Positions 16,077 to 24,335 of a stretch of DNA of 47,505 bases are shown here, one piece after another. A model generated the notes under the pieces. It was not told the DNA's origin. It saw nothing but the letters and a program-made list of their open reading frames with translations, and made no database searches. The translations under genes were made by a program, and so were the position numbers. Position 1 is the stretch's first letter. Every line of letters starts with the position of its first letter. Source of the DNA: Actinomycetota bacterium (GTDB lineage Bacteria; Actinomycetota; Acidimicrobiia; IMCC26256; VFJJ01). Location of the stretch: NCBI GenBank assembly GCA_009886115.1, contig VFJJ01000094.1, positions 1-47,505 on the forward strand, in the 5' to 3' direction.

Positions 16077-16658
16077 ATGACCGTCGACAAGGGCCGCATC
16101 TCGGCCGCTGTGCGTGAGATCCTGATCGCCATCGGGGAGGACCCCGATCGCGACGGATTGATCCGAACGCCGGTGCGGATCGCCGACATGTTCGAGGAGG
16201 TCTTCGCTGGCTTGCACGACGACCCGGCACAACATCTGGCCGTGCGGTTCGAGGCCGACCACGACGAGATGATCCTCGTTCGCGACATCCCCCTGTACTC
16301 CATGTGCGAGCACCACCTCCTGCCGTTCATCGGTCGGGCGCACGTGGCGTACATCCCCGGGCCCGACGGCCGGATCACGGGGCTCTCGAAGCTCGCCCGA
16401 CTCGTCGACGTGTACGCCAGGCGGCCCCAGGTGCAAGAGCGCCTGACCACCCAGATCGCCGACACGCTCCAGGCCGAGCTCCAGCCCCGGGGCGTGTTCG
16501 TCTCGATTCAGGCCGAGCACCTGTGCATGTCGATGCGGGGGGTGCGCAAGCCCGGCTCGCTCACCGTGACCCAAGCCGTGCGTGGGCTGTTCAAGAGCAA
16601 TCCCGCGACGCGAGCCGAGGTCATGAGCCTCATCGGCCAGCCCGCCCGCCTCCCCTGA
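16077..16658 (+). CDS. folE: GTP cyclohydrolase I FolE
   Basis: First committed step of tetrahydrofolate synthesis: GTP to 7,8-dihydroneopterin triphosphate. 193 residues, normal. Zinc-binding and catalytic residues are visible in [18 protein letters not shown] and in [35 protein letters not shown] is the signature helix. The ATG has GAGGAGGG about 9 bases upstream. An earlier in-frame reading overlaps the ftsH tail and the 8-bp repeats but is not family-like, so it is excluded. folP follows. Confidence 0.97.
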   Translation: MTVDKGRISAAVREILIAIGEDPDRDGLIRTPVRIADMFEEVFAGLHDDPAQHLAVRFEADHDEMILVRDIPLYSMCEHHLLPFIGRAHVAYIPGPDGRITGLSKLARLVDVYARRPQVQERLTTQIADTLQAELQPRGVFVSIQAEHLCMSMRGVRKPGSLTVTQAVRGLFKSNPATRAEVMSLIGQPARLP

Positions 16659-16717
16659 GCCGACGCGCCGCCCGAGAAAGGCCGGCTTGGCCCAGTCATG
16701 CCACCGAGCGCGACCGC

Positions 16718-16723
16718 TAGGCT
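16718..16723 (+). promoter_or_regulatory. -10 hexamer for a leaderless folP transcript
   Basis: TAGGCT ends 8 bases before the folP GTG, so transcription would begin at or very near the start codon. It lies in the 73-bp folE-folP gap, suggesting that folP can be transcribed separately from folE. Confidence 0.5.
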
Positions 16724-16731
16724 GGCGCACC

Positions 16732-17595
16732 GTGATCTTCGCCCGTCGTCCCCTCGTCATTGGTGTCGTCAACGTGACGCCCGACTCGTTCTCCGACGGC
16801 GGGCGCTTCCACGACGTGAGCGCGGCGGTTGCCCACGGCCTCAGCCTCCTCGCCGAGGGCGCCGGTGTCATCGATGTGGGAGGCGAGAGCACCCGCCCCG
16901 GGGCGCAGCCCGTCGAGCCGGCCACCGAGCAGCGCCGGGTGATCCCGGTGATCGAGGCGCTGGCCGCACGGACGGTCGTCCCCATCAGCGTCGACACCCG
17001 GAACGCATCCACGGCAGGCGCGGCCATCGCCGCGGGAGCCACGATCGTCAACGACGTCTCGGCCGGATGCCACGATCCCGAGATGCTGGGCGTCGTCGCC
17101 GACGCCGGAGTCGGGTACCTCCTGATGCACATGCGGGGCGAGCCCGCCACCATGCAGGACGATGTCCGCTACGACGATGTCGTCGCCGAGGTGACCGAGT
17201 TCCTCCTCGAGCGGCTGGCTGCGGCTCGAGCAGCCGGCATCGCGCCCGAACAGTTGGGCGCCGACCCCGGGCTGGGCTTCGCCAAGACGACCGGGCACAA
17301 CCTCACCCTGCTCGGACGGCTGCCGGAGCTGGTCGCGGCCGTCGGCGTGCCCGTGGTCGTGGGTTCGTCGCGCAAGTCCTTCCTCGGACGGGTCCTGGCC
17401 GGCCCCGGTGACGATCCGCTTCCCGTCGATCGACGTCAGGACGGAACCCTGGCCACGGTGGTGTGGGCGCTCGACCAGGGCGCCTCGGCCGTTCGGGTGC
17501 ACGATGTCCGTTCAGCAGCGAGGGCGATGCAGGTGCTCGAGATCATGAGACGGGCCTACGACGGTGGGCTCACAGACCCGGAGGTCGCGGCGTGA
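16732..17595 (+). CDS. folP: dihydropteroate synthase FolP
   Basis: Condenses 6-hydroxymethyl-7,8-dihydropterin diphosphate with p-aminobenzoate; target of sulfonamides. 287 residues. VVNVTPDSFSDGGRF and DVGGESTRPGAQPV are the two signature loops, with SVDTRNA, DPGLGFAKTTGHN and VGSSRKSFLGR (the Ser-Arg-Lys phosphate site) later. GTG 16732 is chosen because it starts right at the first strand and lies 8 bases after a -10 hexamer. The last codons overlap the next gene by GTGA. Confidence 0.96.
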   Translation: MIFARRPLVIGVVNVTPDSFSDGGRFHDVSAAVAHGLSLLAEGAGVIDVGGESTRPGAQPVEPATEQRRVIPVIEALAARTVVPISVDTRNASTAGAAIAAGATIVNDVSAGCHDPEMLGVVADAGVGYLLMHMRGEPATMQDDVRYDDVVAEVTEFLLERLAAARAAGIAPEQLGADPGLGFAKTTGHNLTLLGRLPELVAAVGVPVVVGSSRKSFLGRVLAGPGDDPLPVDRRQDGTLATVVWALDQGASAVRVHDVRSAARAMQVLEIMRRAYDGGLTDPEVAA

Positions 17596-18143
17596 AAGGC
17601 CGATGGGCGCAGGGGCTCCAGCCCCGATTCTTCGCCTGGATCATCAAGGACCGCCTCGCGGTGTCGGAGCGGCCCGGGGGCTACGCCCGCAACCACCGCA
17701 AGGTGCGTCGCGAGGAGGAGATCCTCTGGCTGCGCCAGCAGGGCTTCACCCGCGTCGTGTCATTGCTCGAGTCGCCCCACAACCTCAAGGCCTACGAGGA
17801 GATGGGGATGCTGTGCGAGCAGGTACCGCTCGGGCGGCCCGTGGGGTACCAGCAGCGGCTGCCGGCCGTCTACGACGCGCTGGGTCGTCTCATCGACGAT
17901 CCGAGCCATCGGGTGCTGATCCACATCGAGGAGTTCGGTGACGTCCTGAGCGGTGTGATCGCCGGGTTCCTCGTGTCGGTCAACCTCGTCCAGGCCGGCC
18001 CGCACGCGATCACCCTCGTCGAACGTCTGACGGGGAGGGAGATGGGCACCCAGGGTCGCGAGATCGTCGCCCTCACGCTCGCCGAAGCGATGCGTCGACC
18101 GCTCACCCACCCCTCGTCACACGCGACGGCACTCAACGGCTGA
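17592..18143 (+). CDS. dual-specificity-phosphatase-like protein lacking catalytic residues
   Basis: 183 residues. The fold of a tyrosine/dual-specificity phosphatase is suggested by WIIKDRLAVSERPGG near the start, GFTRVVSLLES, an LCEQVPLG strand and a C-terminal NLVQAGPHAITLVERLTGR helix. At the P-loop position, where active enzymes have HCX5R(S/T), this protein reads HIEEFGDVLSG (from residue 111): both the nucleophilic Cys and the Arg are absent. It is therefore probably a pseudophosphatase. It overlaps folP by GTGA and should be translated with it, so a regulatory or binding role linked to folate synthesis is possible. Family assignment is by pattern only. Confidence 0.65.
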   Translation: MKGRWAQGLQPRFFAWIIKDRLAVSERPGGYARNHRKVRREEEILWLRQQGFTRVVSLLESPHNLKAYEEMGMLCEQVPLGRPVGYQQRLPAVYDALGRLIDDPSHRVLIHIEEFGDVLSGVIAGFLVSVNLVQAGPHAITLVERLTGREMGTQGREIVALTLAEAMRRPLTHPSSHATALNG

Positions 18144-18166
18144 ACGATCCCGAACGTTCGAGTCGC

Positions 18167-18186
18167 GGCTCGACCGGTCTCGAGCC
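18167..18186. terminator. possible bidirectional terminator
   Basis: GGCTCGA and TCGAGCC pair around a 6-base loop between the convergent ends of the pseudophosphatase gene (18143) and pyk (18206). No U-tract; short stem, so weak. Confidence 0.35.
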
Positions 18187-18205
18187 CGTAGAGCCCAGAT
18201 GCGGC

Positions 18206-19657
18206 TCAGGTGTGGCTGCGCGACCAATCCTCGGTCGGCGGCCAGACCCGCACGATCCTGACGTAGTCGGTTCCACCGGCGCGCGGCCCGGGCGAGCCGG
18301 CCACGATCGCGACGAGGTCCTCGGGGGCGACCAGGCCCCGATCTCGCGCCGCGATCACGACGGCCTCGACTTCCTCGGGGCGATCCTTGGCCTCGTTCAT
18401 CAACAGACCCTGCACGCCCCAGACCACCGAGAGATGGCCGATCGTGTCGGGGCGGGGCGAGAACCCGATCACGGGCATCGACGGGCGGAAGGCGGCGATA
18501 CGGCGAGCGGTGGCCCCGGTGCGGGTGGGACAGAGCACCGCGGAGACCCCGAGGTCCTCGGCAGCCAGCGCGGCGGCATGGGCCACGGCCCACGACACCC
18601 GGTCGTACCGCAGTTCCTTGTGCACGGGCACGAGGTGGTTGTGCTCGGCGTCGTCGGCGGCGTTGGCGATGTCGGCCATCGTGCGCACCGACTCCGAGGG
18701 GAACTCGCCCACCGCCGTCTCCTCCGACAGCATCAGCGCATCGGTACCGTCGAACACGGCGTTGGCGACGTCGGCCACCTCGGCCCGGCTGGGCAGGGGC
18801 GACCAGCACATCGACTCCAGCATCTCGGTGGCGGTGATCACCGGCTTCCCCGCACGGTTGCAGGCGGCGATGATCTCCTTTTGCAGCATGGGCAGGCGTT
18901 GGAGCTCGACCTGGATACCGAGATCGCCTCGGGCGACCATCACCACGTCGGCCTCGGCGATGATGTCGTCGAGCGCTTCCAACGCGGAGCGGGTCTCGAT
19001 CTTGGCGACCAGGTGAGGACGGGCAGCTCGTTTGGGCAGTGCGGCGCGGGCCCGCCGCAGGTCGTCAGCGTCTCTCACGAACGACAGACCGATGAAGTCG
19101 GCCTTGATCGCCAGCGCGACCTGCATCGCGTCGGCGTCCTCGGCCGTGAAGGCCTCGACCTTGCGCTCGGCACTCGGGACGTGCATCCCCTTGCGTGACT
19201 TGAGCAGGCCGCCCCGCTCGACGAGGGTCATCACGTCGGAGCCGACGATCTCGGTGACGCGCAGCACGATCTCGCCGTTGGCGAGGAACACCTCGTCGCC
19301 CACATGACAGATCGAAGCGAGATCGTCGACGGTGTGCGACACCCGGGTCGTGTCACCGACCACGTCGCCGTCGACGAGACGGAAGTCCTGGCCCGTCACG
19401 AGACGAACCCCGACGGCGTCGTCGGCGACGAGACCCGTTCGCATCTTGGGCCCGGGGAGGTCGACGAGGATCCCGATCTCACGGCCCATCTCACCGGCGA
19501 TGAAGCGGACCAGCCGGGCGGCTTCTCGGTGGTCCTCGACGGTCCCGTGGGCGAAGTTGATGCGCACGACGTCGGTGCCCGCGGCGATGAGTCCGCGCAG
19601 CGCCTCGGGCGACCTCGTGCTCGGTCCCAGCGTGGCGATGATCTTGGTGCGACGCAG
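18206..19657 (-). CDS. pyk: pyruvate kinase
   Basis: Last step of glycolysis: phosphoenolpyruvate plus ADP to pyruvate plus ATP. The sequence begins RRTKIIATLGPSTRSPEAL as in other bacterial enzymes and contains VDLPGPKMRTG, the active-site signature MVARGDLGIQVEL and ITATEMLESM. Family alignment places the start just before RRTKI. There the only candidate is CTG 19657, six bases after GGAGGA; no ATG, GTG or TTG is in frame between it and an ATG at 19792, which would add 45 non-family residues. With CTG the length is 483, normal. It lies opposite to and inside the folate cluster, separating folP from folB. Confidence 0.93.
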   Translation of the reverse strand: MRRTKIIATLGPSTRSPEALRGLIAAGTDVVRINFAHGTVEDHREAARLVRFIAGEMGREIGILVDLPGPKMRTGLVADDAVGVRLVTGQDFRLVDGDVVGDTTRVSHTVDDLASICHVGDEVFLANGEIVLRVTEIVGSDVMTLVERGGLLKSRKGMHVPSAERKVEAFTAEDADAMQVALAIKADFIGLSFVRDADDLRRARAALPKRAARPHLVAKIETRSALEALDDIIAEADVVMVARGDLGIQVELQRLPMLQKEIIAACNRAGKPVITATEMLESMCWSPLPSRAEVADVANAVFDGTDALMLSEETAVGEFPSESVRTMADIANAADDAEHNHLVPVHKELRYDRVSWAVAHAAALAAEDLGVSAVLCPTRTGATARRIAAFRPSMPVIGFSPRPDTIGHLSVVWGVQGLLMNEAKDRPEEVEAVVIAARDRGLVAPEDLVAIVAGSPGPRAGGTDYVRIVRVWPPTEDWSRSHT

Positions 19658-19830
19658 GAGTGATCCTCCGTTGACGGACGACGATGGCGGGCGGCGCCTC
19701 AGGGACAGGAGCGCACGCCGGTACTGGAGCGATGCTGGAGCGAGGCTACCGGCCCCGTCGCCGAACCCGTGACGATGACCGCGATCGTCCATCTCGTGGT
19801 CGTGGTGCGTTCAGGTCGATCTCGGATCGG

Positions 19831-19836
19831 TACGCT
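19831..19836 (+). promoter_or_regulatory. -10 hexamer for a leaderless folB transcript
   Basis: TACGCT ends 7 bases before the folB ATG. Divergent from pyk, whose start is 187 bp away. Confidence 0.45.
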
Positions 19837-19843
19837 GCCACCG

Positions 19844-20194
19844 ATGGACCACATCGAGCTTCGGGGCCTGCGTGCACTGGGTGTCCACGGCGTGCTCCCC
19901 GAGGAGCGCGTGCGGGCCCAGCCGTTCGAGATCGACGTCGTGCTCGGGCTCGACCTGCGAGCGGCCGGCGAGTCCGACGATCTCACGAAGACCATCCACT
20001 ACGGCGAGCTGGCCGAGATGATCGTGGGGGTCGTCGAGAGCGAGAGCTTCCTCCTCATCGAGCGCCTGGCCGAGCACATCGCCCAGGCCTGCCGGGCCGA
20101 CGAGCGGGTGCTGGAGGCCACGGTGACGGTGTGCAAGGTCCGGCCTCCGGTCCCCGTCGAGATCGCCCGCATCGCCGTCACGGTCACCCGATGA
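19844..20194 (+). CDS. folB: dihydroneopterin aldolase FolB
   Basis: Converts 7,8-dihydroneopterin to 6-hydroxymethyl-7,8-dihydropterin and glycolaldehyde. 116 residues, the usual size. MDHIELRGLRALGVHGVLPEER is the first strand with the conserved Gly-His-Gly, IHYGELAEMI carries the conserved Tyr and SFLLIERLAEHIA the catalytic-side Glu. ATG 19844 fits the family and lies 7 bases from a -10 hexamer. It overlaps folK by ATGA. Confidence 0.95.
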   Translation: MDHIELRGLRALGVHGVLPEERVRAQPFEIDVVLGLDLRAAGESDDLTKTIHYGELAEMIVGVVESESFLLIERLAEHIAQACRADERVLEATVTVCKVRPPVPVEIARIAVTVTR

Positions 20195-20766
20195 GCTCGC
20201 CCGAGGCCGACGAGTCCCAGCCGACCGAGTCCCAGCCTGACGAGTCCGGCCCGGGCGCGACCCGGCGGGCGTTCCTGGCGCTGGGCTCGAACCTGGGCGA
20301 CCGGCTCTCGAACCTGCAGCTGGCGGTCGACGGCCTAGCCGCCATTCCCGGCGTGAGCGTCGTTGCCGTGTCGAACGTGTACGAGACCGACCCCATCGGC
20401 CCGTCCCAACCCGACTACCTCAACGCCGTCACCTCGCTCGAGACGGACTTGTCGGCACGGGCGCTGCTCGAGGCCGGCCAACGTCTGGAGAAGGGCGCCC
20501 ATCGGGAGCGGCGCGAGCGTTGGGGACCTCGAACCCTCGACATCGACGTCTTGTGGGTCGACGGCGAGCGTGTCGACCAGCCCGACCTCCACGTGCCGCA
20601 TCCCCGGATGCTCGAACGGCTCTTCGTGCTCGTGCCGTTGGCCGATGTGGCCCCCGACCTCGTCCCCGACGAGCTCCTCGCCGCGTGGCACGCCGACCCG
20701 AGCGCCGTGAGGCCCACACGCCACCGGTTGCAGGTCCGGGGCCGGAGCCCCGAGCTCGACGGGTGA
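20191..20766 (+). CDS. folK: HPPK, 6-hydroxymethyl-7,8-dihydropterin pyrophosphokinase FolK
   Basis: Transfers pyrophosphate from ATP to the pterin, making the substrate of FolP. 191 residues. After a ~25-residue Ser/Glu/Pro-rich head come FLALGSNLGDR, VSNVYETDPIG, the catalytic signature RWGPRTLDIDVLW and HPRMLERLFVLVPL. ATG 20191 overlaps the folB stop, so the two are coupled. DUF2520 and panC follow on the same strand. Confidence 0.96.
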   Translation: MSSPEADESQPTESQPDESGPGATRRAFLALGSNLGDRLSNLQLAVDGLAAIPGVSVVAVSNVYETDPIGPSQPDYLNAVTSLETDLSARALLEAGQRLEKGAHRERRERWGPRTLDIDVLWVDGERVDQPDLHVPHPRMLERLFVLVPLADVAPDLVPDELLAAWHADPSAVRPTRHRLQVRGRSPELDG

Positions 20767-20770
20767 GACG

Positions 20771-21538
20771 ATGACGACCGTGGTGGGGCGAACCGTCGCC
20801 CTCATCGGGCCAGGGCGGGCTGGACGGGCCGTGGTGGGTGCGCTCGGGCGGTCCGGCCATCGCCTGGCAGCCACGGTTGGCCGGGGCGATCCGCTCACGG
20901 CCGTCGCCCGCGCCGAGATCGTGGTGATCGCCACACCTGATCGCGCCGTCGCCGGCGTGGCCCACTCCCTCGTCGAGCATGCCGGGCCGGCTTCGCTCGT
21001 GGTCCACCTCTCGGGTTCGTCTGGGCTCGAGGCGCTCGACGCGCTCCGTGAAGGTCGGCCCGACGTGCGGCTCGGCGCGCTGCACCCGTTGCAGTCGTTG
21101 ACCGGCGGGCCCGACGACGTCGATCGCCTCACCGGTTCGTGGTTCGCGGTGGCGGGCCCGCCGGCGGTCGCCGATCTGGCCCGGGCCTGCGGCGGCCATC
21201 CGTTCACCGTCACCGACCGGGCGCTGTATCACGCCGCGGCCTGCGTGGCCTCGAACCATCTCGTCGCCCTGCTCGGTCAGGTCGAGCGGCTCGCCGGTGC
21301 GGTCGGGGTGCCCGCCGAGGCCTTCTGGCCCCTCGTCGCCGGATCGTTCGCCAACGTCCAGGCTGTCGGTGCCCGGCCGGCACTCACCGGTCCGGTCGCT
21401 CGGGGCGATGTCGCGACGGTCGCCCGTCACCTCCACGCCCTCCCGATCGACGAGATCGCGCCGTACCGGGCCCTCGCCCGTGAGGCCCTCCGGCTGACGG
21501 GCCGGGCCGATGCCGAGCTGGAGGAGCTGCTCTCATGA
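20771..21538 (+). CDS. Rossmann-fold DUF2520 protein, putative ketopantoate reductase-like
   Basis: 255 residues. ALIGPGRAGRAVVGAL is a dinucleotide-binding GxGxxG loop, VIATPDRAV and LHPLQSLTGG are typical of the DUF2520/Rossmann family, and the C-terminal half is all-helical as in 6-phosphogluconate or ketopantoate reductases. The gene starts 4 bp after folK and overlaps panC by ATGA. The equivalent M. tuberculosis gene Rv3603c also precedes panC. A reduction step in pantothenate synthesis is an attractive inference; it is not shown by sequence. No other panE-like gene is in the window. Confidence 0.82.
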   Translation: MTTVVGRTVALIGPGRAGRAVVGALGRSGHRLAATVGRGDPLTAVARAEIVVIATPDRAVAGVAHSLVEHAGPASLVVHLSGSSGLEALDALREGRPDVRLGALHPLQSLTGGPDDVDRLTGSWFAVAGPPAVADLARACGGHPFTVTDRALYHAAACVASNHLVALLGQVERLAGAVGVPAEAFWPLVAGSFANVQAVGARPALTGPVARGDVATVARHLHALPIDEIAPYRALAREALRLTGRADAELEELLS

Positions 21539-22461
21539 GCCCGATCACTGGCGCTGCGGCGCCTTCGACCCCCGCGGTCGTGCGCACGATCCTCGAGCTG
21601 CGCTCGCGCCTCGCCGAGAGGCGAGGCAGTGGGCAGACCGTGGGATTGGTCCCCACGATGGGCTACTTCCACGACGGCCACCTGTCGCTGATGGCCACGG
21701 CCCGGGCCGCGTGCGACATCGTGGTGGTCAGCCACTTCGTGAACCCGCTGCAGTTCGCGCCGTCCGAGGATCTGGCCACCTACCCCCGCGACTTCACCCG
21801 CGACCTGAGCATGGCTGCGACGGTCGGTGTCGATCTCGTGTTCCATCCCGATCGGGCCGAGATGTATCCCACGTGGCCTGCGACGACGACCGTGAGGGTG
21901 AGCGGGGTGAGCGAGGGTCTCGAGTCGGCGTCCCGCCCGCACTTCTTCGAAGGTGTGGCGACCGTGGTGGCCAAGCTGCTCGCCATCGTCGGCCCGTGTG
22001 TCGCCTACTTCGGTACGAAGGACTACCAGCAGCTCGCGGTGGTGCGGCGCATGGTCGACGACCTCCGGCTCCCCGTCGAGGTCGTCGGCTGCCCCATCGT
22101 CAGGGAGCCCGACGGCCTGGCCATGTCGAGCCGCAACGTCCATCTGAACGAGCTCGAGCGGCAGGCCGCGCTCGCGCTCTCCCGGGGGCTGGCGGCAGGG
22201 CTCGACGCTGTCCGGCGGGGCGAACGGTCTGCGGCCGGGCTGGCCGCGGCGGTCGAGGCGACGATCAGGGCCGAGCCCCTCGCCGAGCTCGACTACGTGG
22301 CCGTCGTCGACGGGCACGACCTGCGGGCCGTGAACACCATCGAGGCCGGGCGGCTGATGCTTGTGGCGATCGCGGCCAAGGTCGGGCGTCCCCGCCTGAT
22401 CGACAACTGCACCTTCGAGATCTCGGCGTCGGGGAGCGTGGCCACCGATCTCGTGGCGTAG
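21535..22461 (+). CDS. panC: pantothenate synthetase PanC
   Basis: Joins pantoate and beta-alanine with ATP to give pantothenate. 308 residues. The ATP-site motif VPTMGYFHDGHLSLM, then SHFVNPLQF, YFGTKDYQQLAVVRRM and the KMSKS-equivalent MSSRNVHL are all visible. The ATG overlaps the DUF2520 gene. panD, which usually follows panC in mycobacteria to supply beta-alanine, is absent from the window. Confidence 0.97.
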   Translation: MSPITGAAAPSTPAVVRTILELRSRLAERRGSGQTVGLVPTMGYFHDGHLSLMATARAACDIVVVSHFVNPLQFAPSEDLATYPRDFTRDLSMAATVGVDLVFHPDRAEMYPTWPATTTVRVSGVSEGLESASRPHFFEGVATVVAKLLAIVGPCVAYFGTKDYQQLAVVRRMVDDLRLPVEVVGCPIVREPDGLAMSSRNVHLNELERQAALALSRGLAAGLDAVRRGERSAAGLAAAVEATIRAEPLAELDYVAVVDGHDLRAVNTIEAGRLMLVAIAAKVGRPRLIDNCTFEISASGSVATDLVA

Positions 22462-22469
22462 ACGTCGAG

Positions 22470-22504
22470 CCGTCGGATCGGCCGCGGCACGCCCGTTCCG
22501 ACGG
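22470..22504. terminator. possible terminator between panC and nadB
   Basis: CCGTCGGA (22470-22477) and TCCGACGG (22497-22504) are perfect 8-base complements around a 19-base loop. It lies between the panC stop and the nadB promoter. Long loop and no U-tract make it weak. Confidence 0.3.
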
Positions 22505-22543
22505 TCCGACGGGCTGGACTGCGTCTCGGTCACGCAGCGCTCG

Positions 22544-22549
22544 TAGCAT
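22544..22549 (+). promoter_or_regulatory. -10 hexamer for nadB
   Basis: TAGCAT ends 10 bases before the nadB ATG, giving a leaderless or nearly leaderless transcript for the nadB-nadC-coaX-lysS run. Confidence 0.4.
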
Positions 22550-22559
22550 TCCCGTCCTG

Positions 22560-24335
22560 ATGTCCGCCTCGACCACCCCGGGCAACACCATCGACGTGCT
22601 GGTCCTCGGCTCGGGCGTGGCCGGGCTCTCCGCCGCGATCGAGGCCTCGACGTTCGGTCTCCGGACCGCCGTGCTCACCAAGGCGGCGATCGTCCACACG
22701 GCCACCCGGTACGCGCAGGGCGGGGTCGCCGCAGCGCTGACCGACGACGACTCCCCGGCACTGCACCTCGACGACACGCTCATGGCCGGCGCCGGGCTCT
22801 GCGACGTCGATGCCGTCCGCGCCCTCGTCACCGAAGGGCCGGCCCGGGTGCTCGAGCTCATCGGGATGGGTGCGGTCTTCGACCCGGCGCACCACGGCGA
22901 GAAGGGAGCCCGGGCACCCGACGGCACGCTCCTCGGCCTCGCTCGTGAGGGCGGCCATTCGTTGCACCGGGTCCTCCATGCCGGCGGCGATGCCACCGGC
23001 ATGGAGATCGAGCGGGCGCTCGTGGCCGCGCTCGAGGCGTCGACCGTCGATGTCCACGAAGGCTTTCGAGCCGTCGATCTCCTCGTGGACGGCGGCCGGT
23101 GCATCGGCGTGGTGGGCTTCGACGAGCACGATCAGATCGTCGAGGTCGCCGCCCGACACATCGTCGTCGCCAGCGGCGGGGCAGGACAGCTCTACAGCGT
23201 CACGACGAACCCGACGTTGTCGACGGGTACCGGCGTGGCCATGGCCCTCCGGGCCGGTGTGGCCGTGGCCGATCTCGAGTTCGTCCAGTTCCATCCGACC
23301 GCGCTCCATCAGCCGGTGATGCCGCGGCCCCTGCTCTCCGAGGCGCTCCGCGGCGACGGTGCGATCCTGCGCGACGAGCACGGTGTGGCGTTCATGACGA
23401 CCGAGCACCCGCTCGGCGATCTGGCCCCGCGCGATGTCGTCGCCCGGGCCATCGCCCGGCGCCTCATCGAGCGGGGCCTCACGCACCTCTGGCTCGACGC
23501 GACCTCCATCGCCGACTTCCCGAGCCGGTTCCCCACCATCTGGGGCTCGTGTCAGCGGGTCGGGCTCGACCCCCGTACCGACTGGCTCCCGGTGGCGCCC
23601 GCTGCGCACTACCTCTGCGGCGGGATCGTCACCGACCTCAACGGCGCCTCGTCGCTGCCGGGGCTGTGGGCGTGCGGCGAGGTGGCGGCGAGCGGCGTGC
23701 ACGGAGCCAACCGGTTGGCGTCGAACTCACTGCTCGACGGGCTGGTCTTCGGCGTGCGATCGGCCCGGGCCATCGGCGCCGGCATCGACGGGCCGACCGC
23801 CACCGGAGCGATGCGGGGCGTCCCCCTAGGGGGATGCGCGACATCGCGGGCTCGACTCGACGTCCCCAAGAACGTGAACGGCTCACGCAACGGGTCCGGG
23901 GGCACGATCGACAGCGAACCGACGGCTCCGGGCACGGGCACCGCTCGAGACGCGAGCGGGGCCAACGGGCCCGTCCCGCAGGGCACGTTCGTCACCGCGG
24001 CCCGTGACGCCCTGCAGCACGAGATGACCGTCGGCGCCGGAGTGCTACGAGACGCAGCGGGGCTCGCCACGACCAGCCGGGCCCTCGACCGGATCGACGC
24101 CTCGAACCCCAGCGGTACCTGGACCGGCCGCGACGCTGCCGATCTCCACGACCTCCTCGACGTGGCTCGGGCGCTGGTGCGGGCCGCCGAGGCACGCGAG
24201 GAGTCCCGAGGCGCCCACACCCGGTCCGACTTCCCCGGCCCGTCCGACGCGTGGCTGGGCCGCTCCGTGCACCTCGCTGACGACGTGATGTGCTTCGTAC
24301 CGCTGCCCGACGGCGATCGCGTCGCGACCCGATGA
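22560..24335 (+). CDS. nadB: L-aspartate oxidase NadB
   Basis: FAD enzyme oxidising aspartate to iminoaspartate, first step of de novo NAD synthesis. 591 residues. FAD-binding VLGSGVAGLSAAIEAS is at the start, followed by ATRYAQGGVAAAL, LEFVQFHPTALH and AHYLCGGIVTDLNG and GEVAASGVHGANRLASNSLL. Between the catalytic part and the C-terminal helical domain is a ~60-residue Gly/Ser/Thr/Asn-rich linker (about residues 420-480), making it longer than the usual ~540. It overlaps nadC by ATGA. nadA is not in the window. Confidence 0.94.
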   Translation: MSASTTPGNTIDVLVLGSGVAGLSAAIEASTFGLRTAVLTKAAIVHTATRYAQGGVAAALTDDDSPALHLDDTLMAGAGLCDVDAVRALVTEGPARVLELIGMGAVFDPAHHGEKGARAPDGTLLGLAREGGHSLHRVLHAGGDATGMEIERALVAALEASTVDVHEGFRAVDLLVDGGRCIGVVGFDEHDQIVEVAARHIVVASGGAGQLYSVTTNPTLSTGTGVAMALRAGVAVADLEFVQFHPTALHQPVMPRPLLSEALRGDGAILRDEHGVAFMTTEHPLGDLAPRDVVARAIARRLIERGLTHLWLDATSIADFPSRFPTIWGSCQRVGLDPRTDWLPVAPAAHYLCGGIVTDLNGASSLPGLWACGEVAASGVHGANRLASNSLLDGLVFGVRSARAIGAGIDGPTATGAMRGVPLGGCATSRARLDVPKNVNGSRNGSGGTIDSEPTAPGTGTARDASGANGPVPQGTFVTAARDALQHEMTVGAGVLRDAAGLATTSRALDRIDASNPSGTWTGRDAADLHDLLDVARALVRAAEAREESRGAHTRSDFPGPSDAWLGRSVHLADDVMCFVPLPDGDRVATR

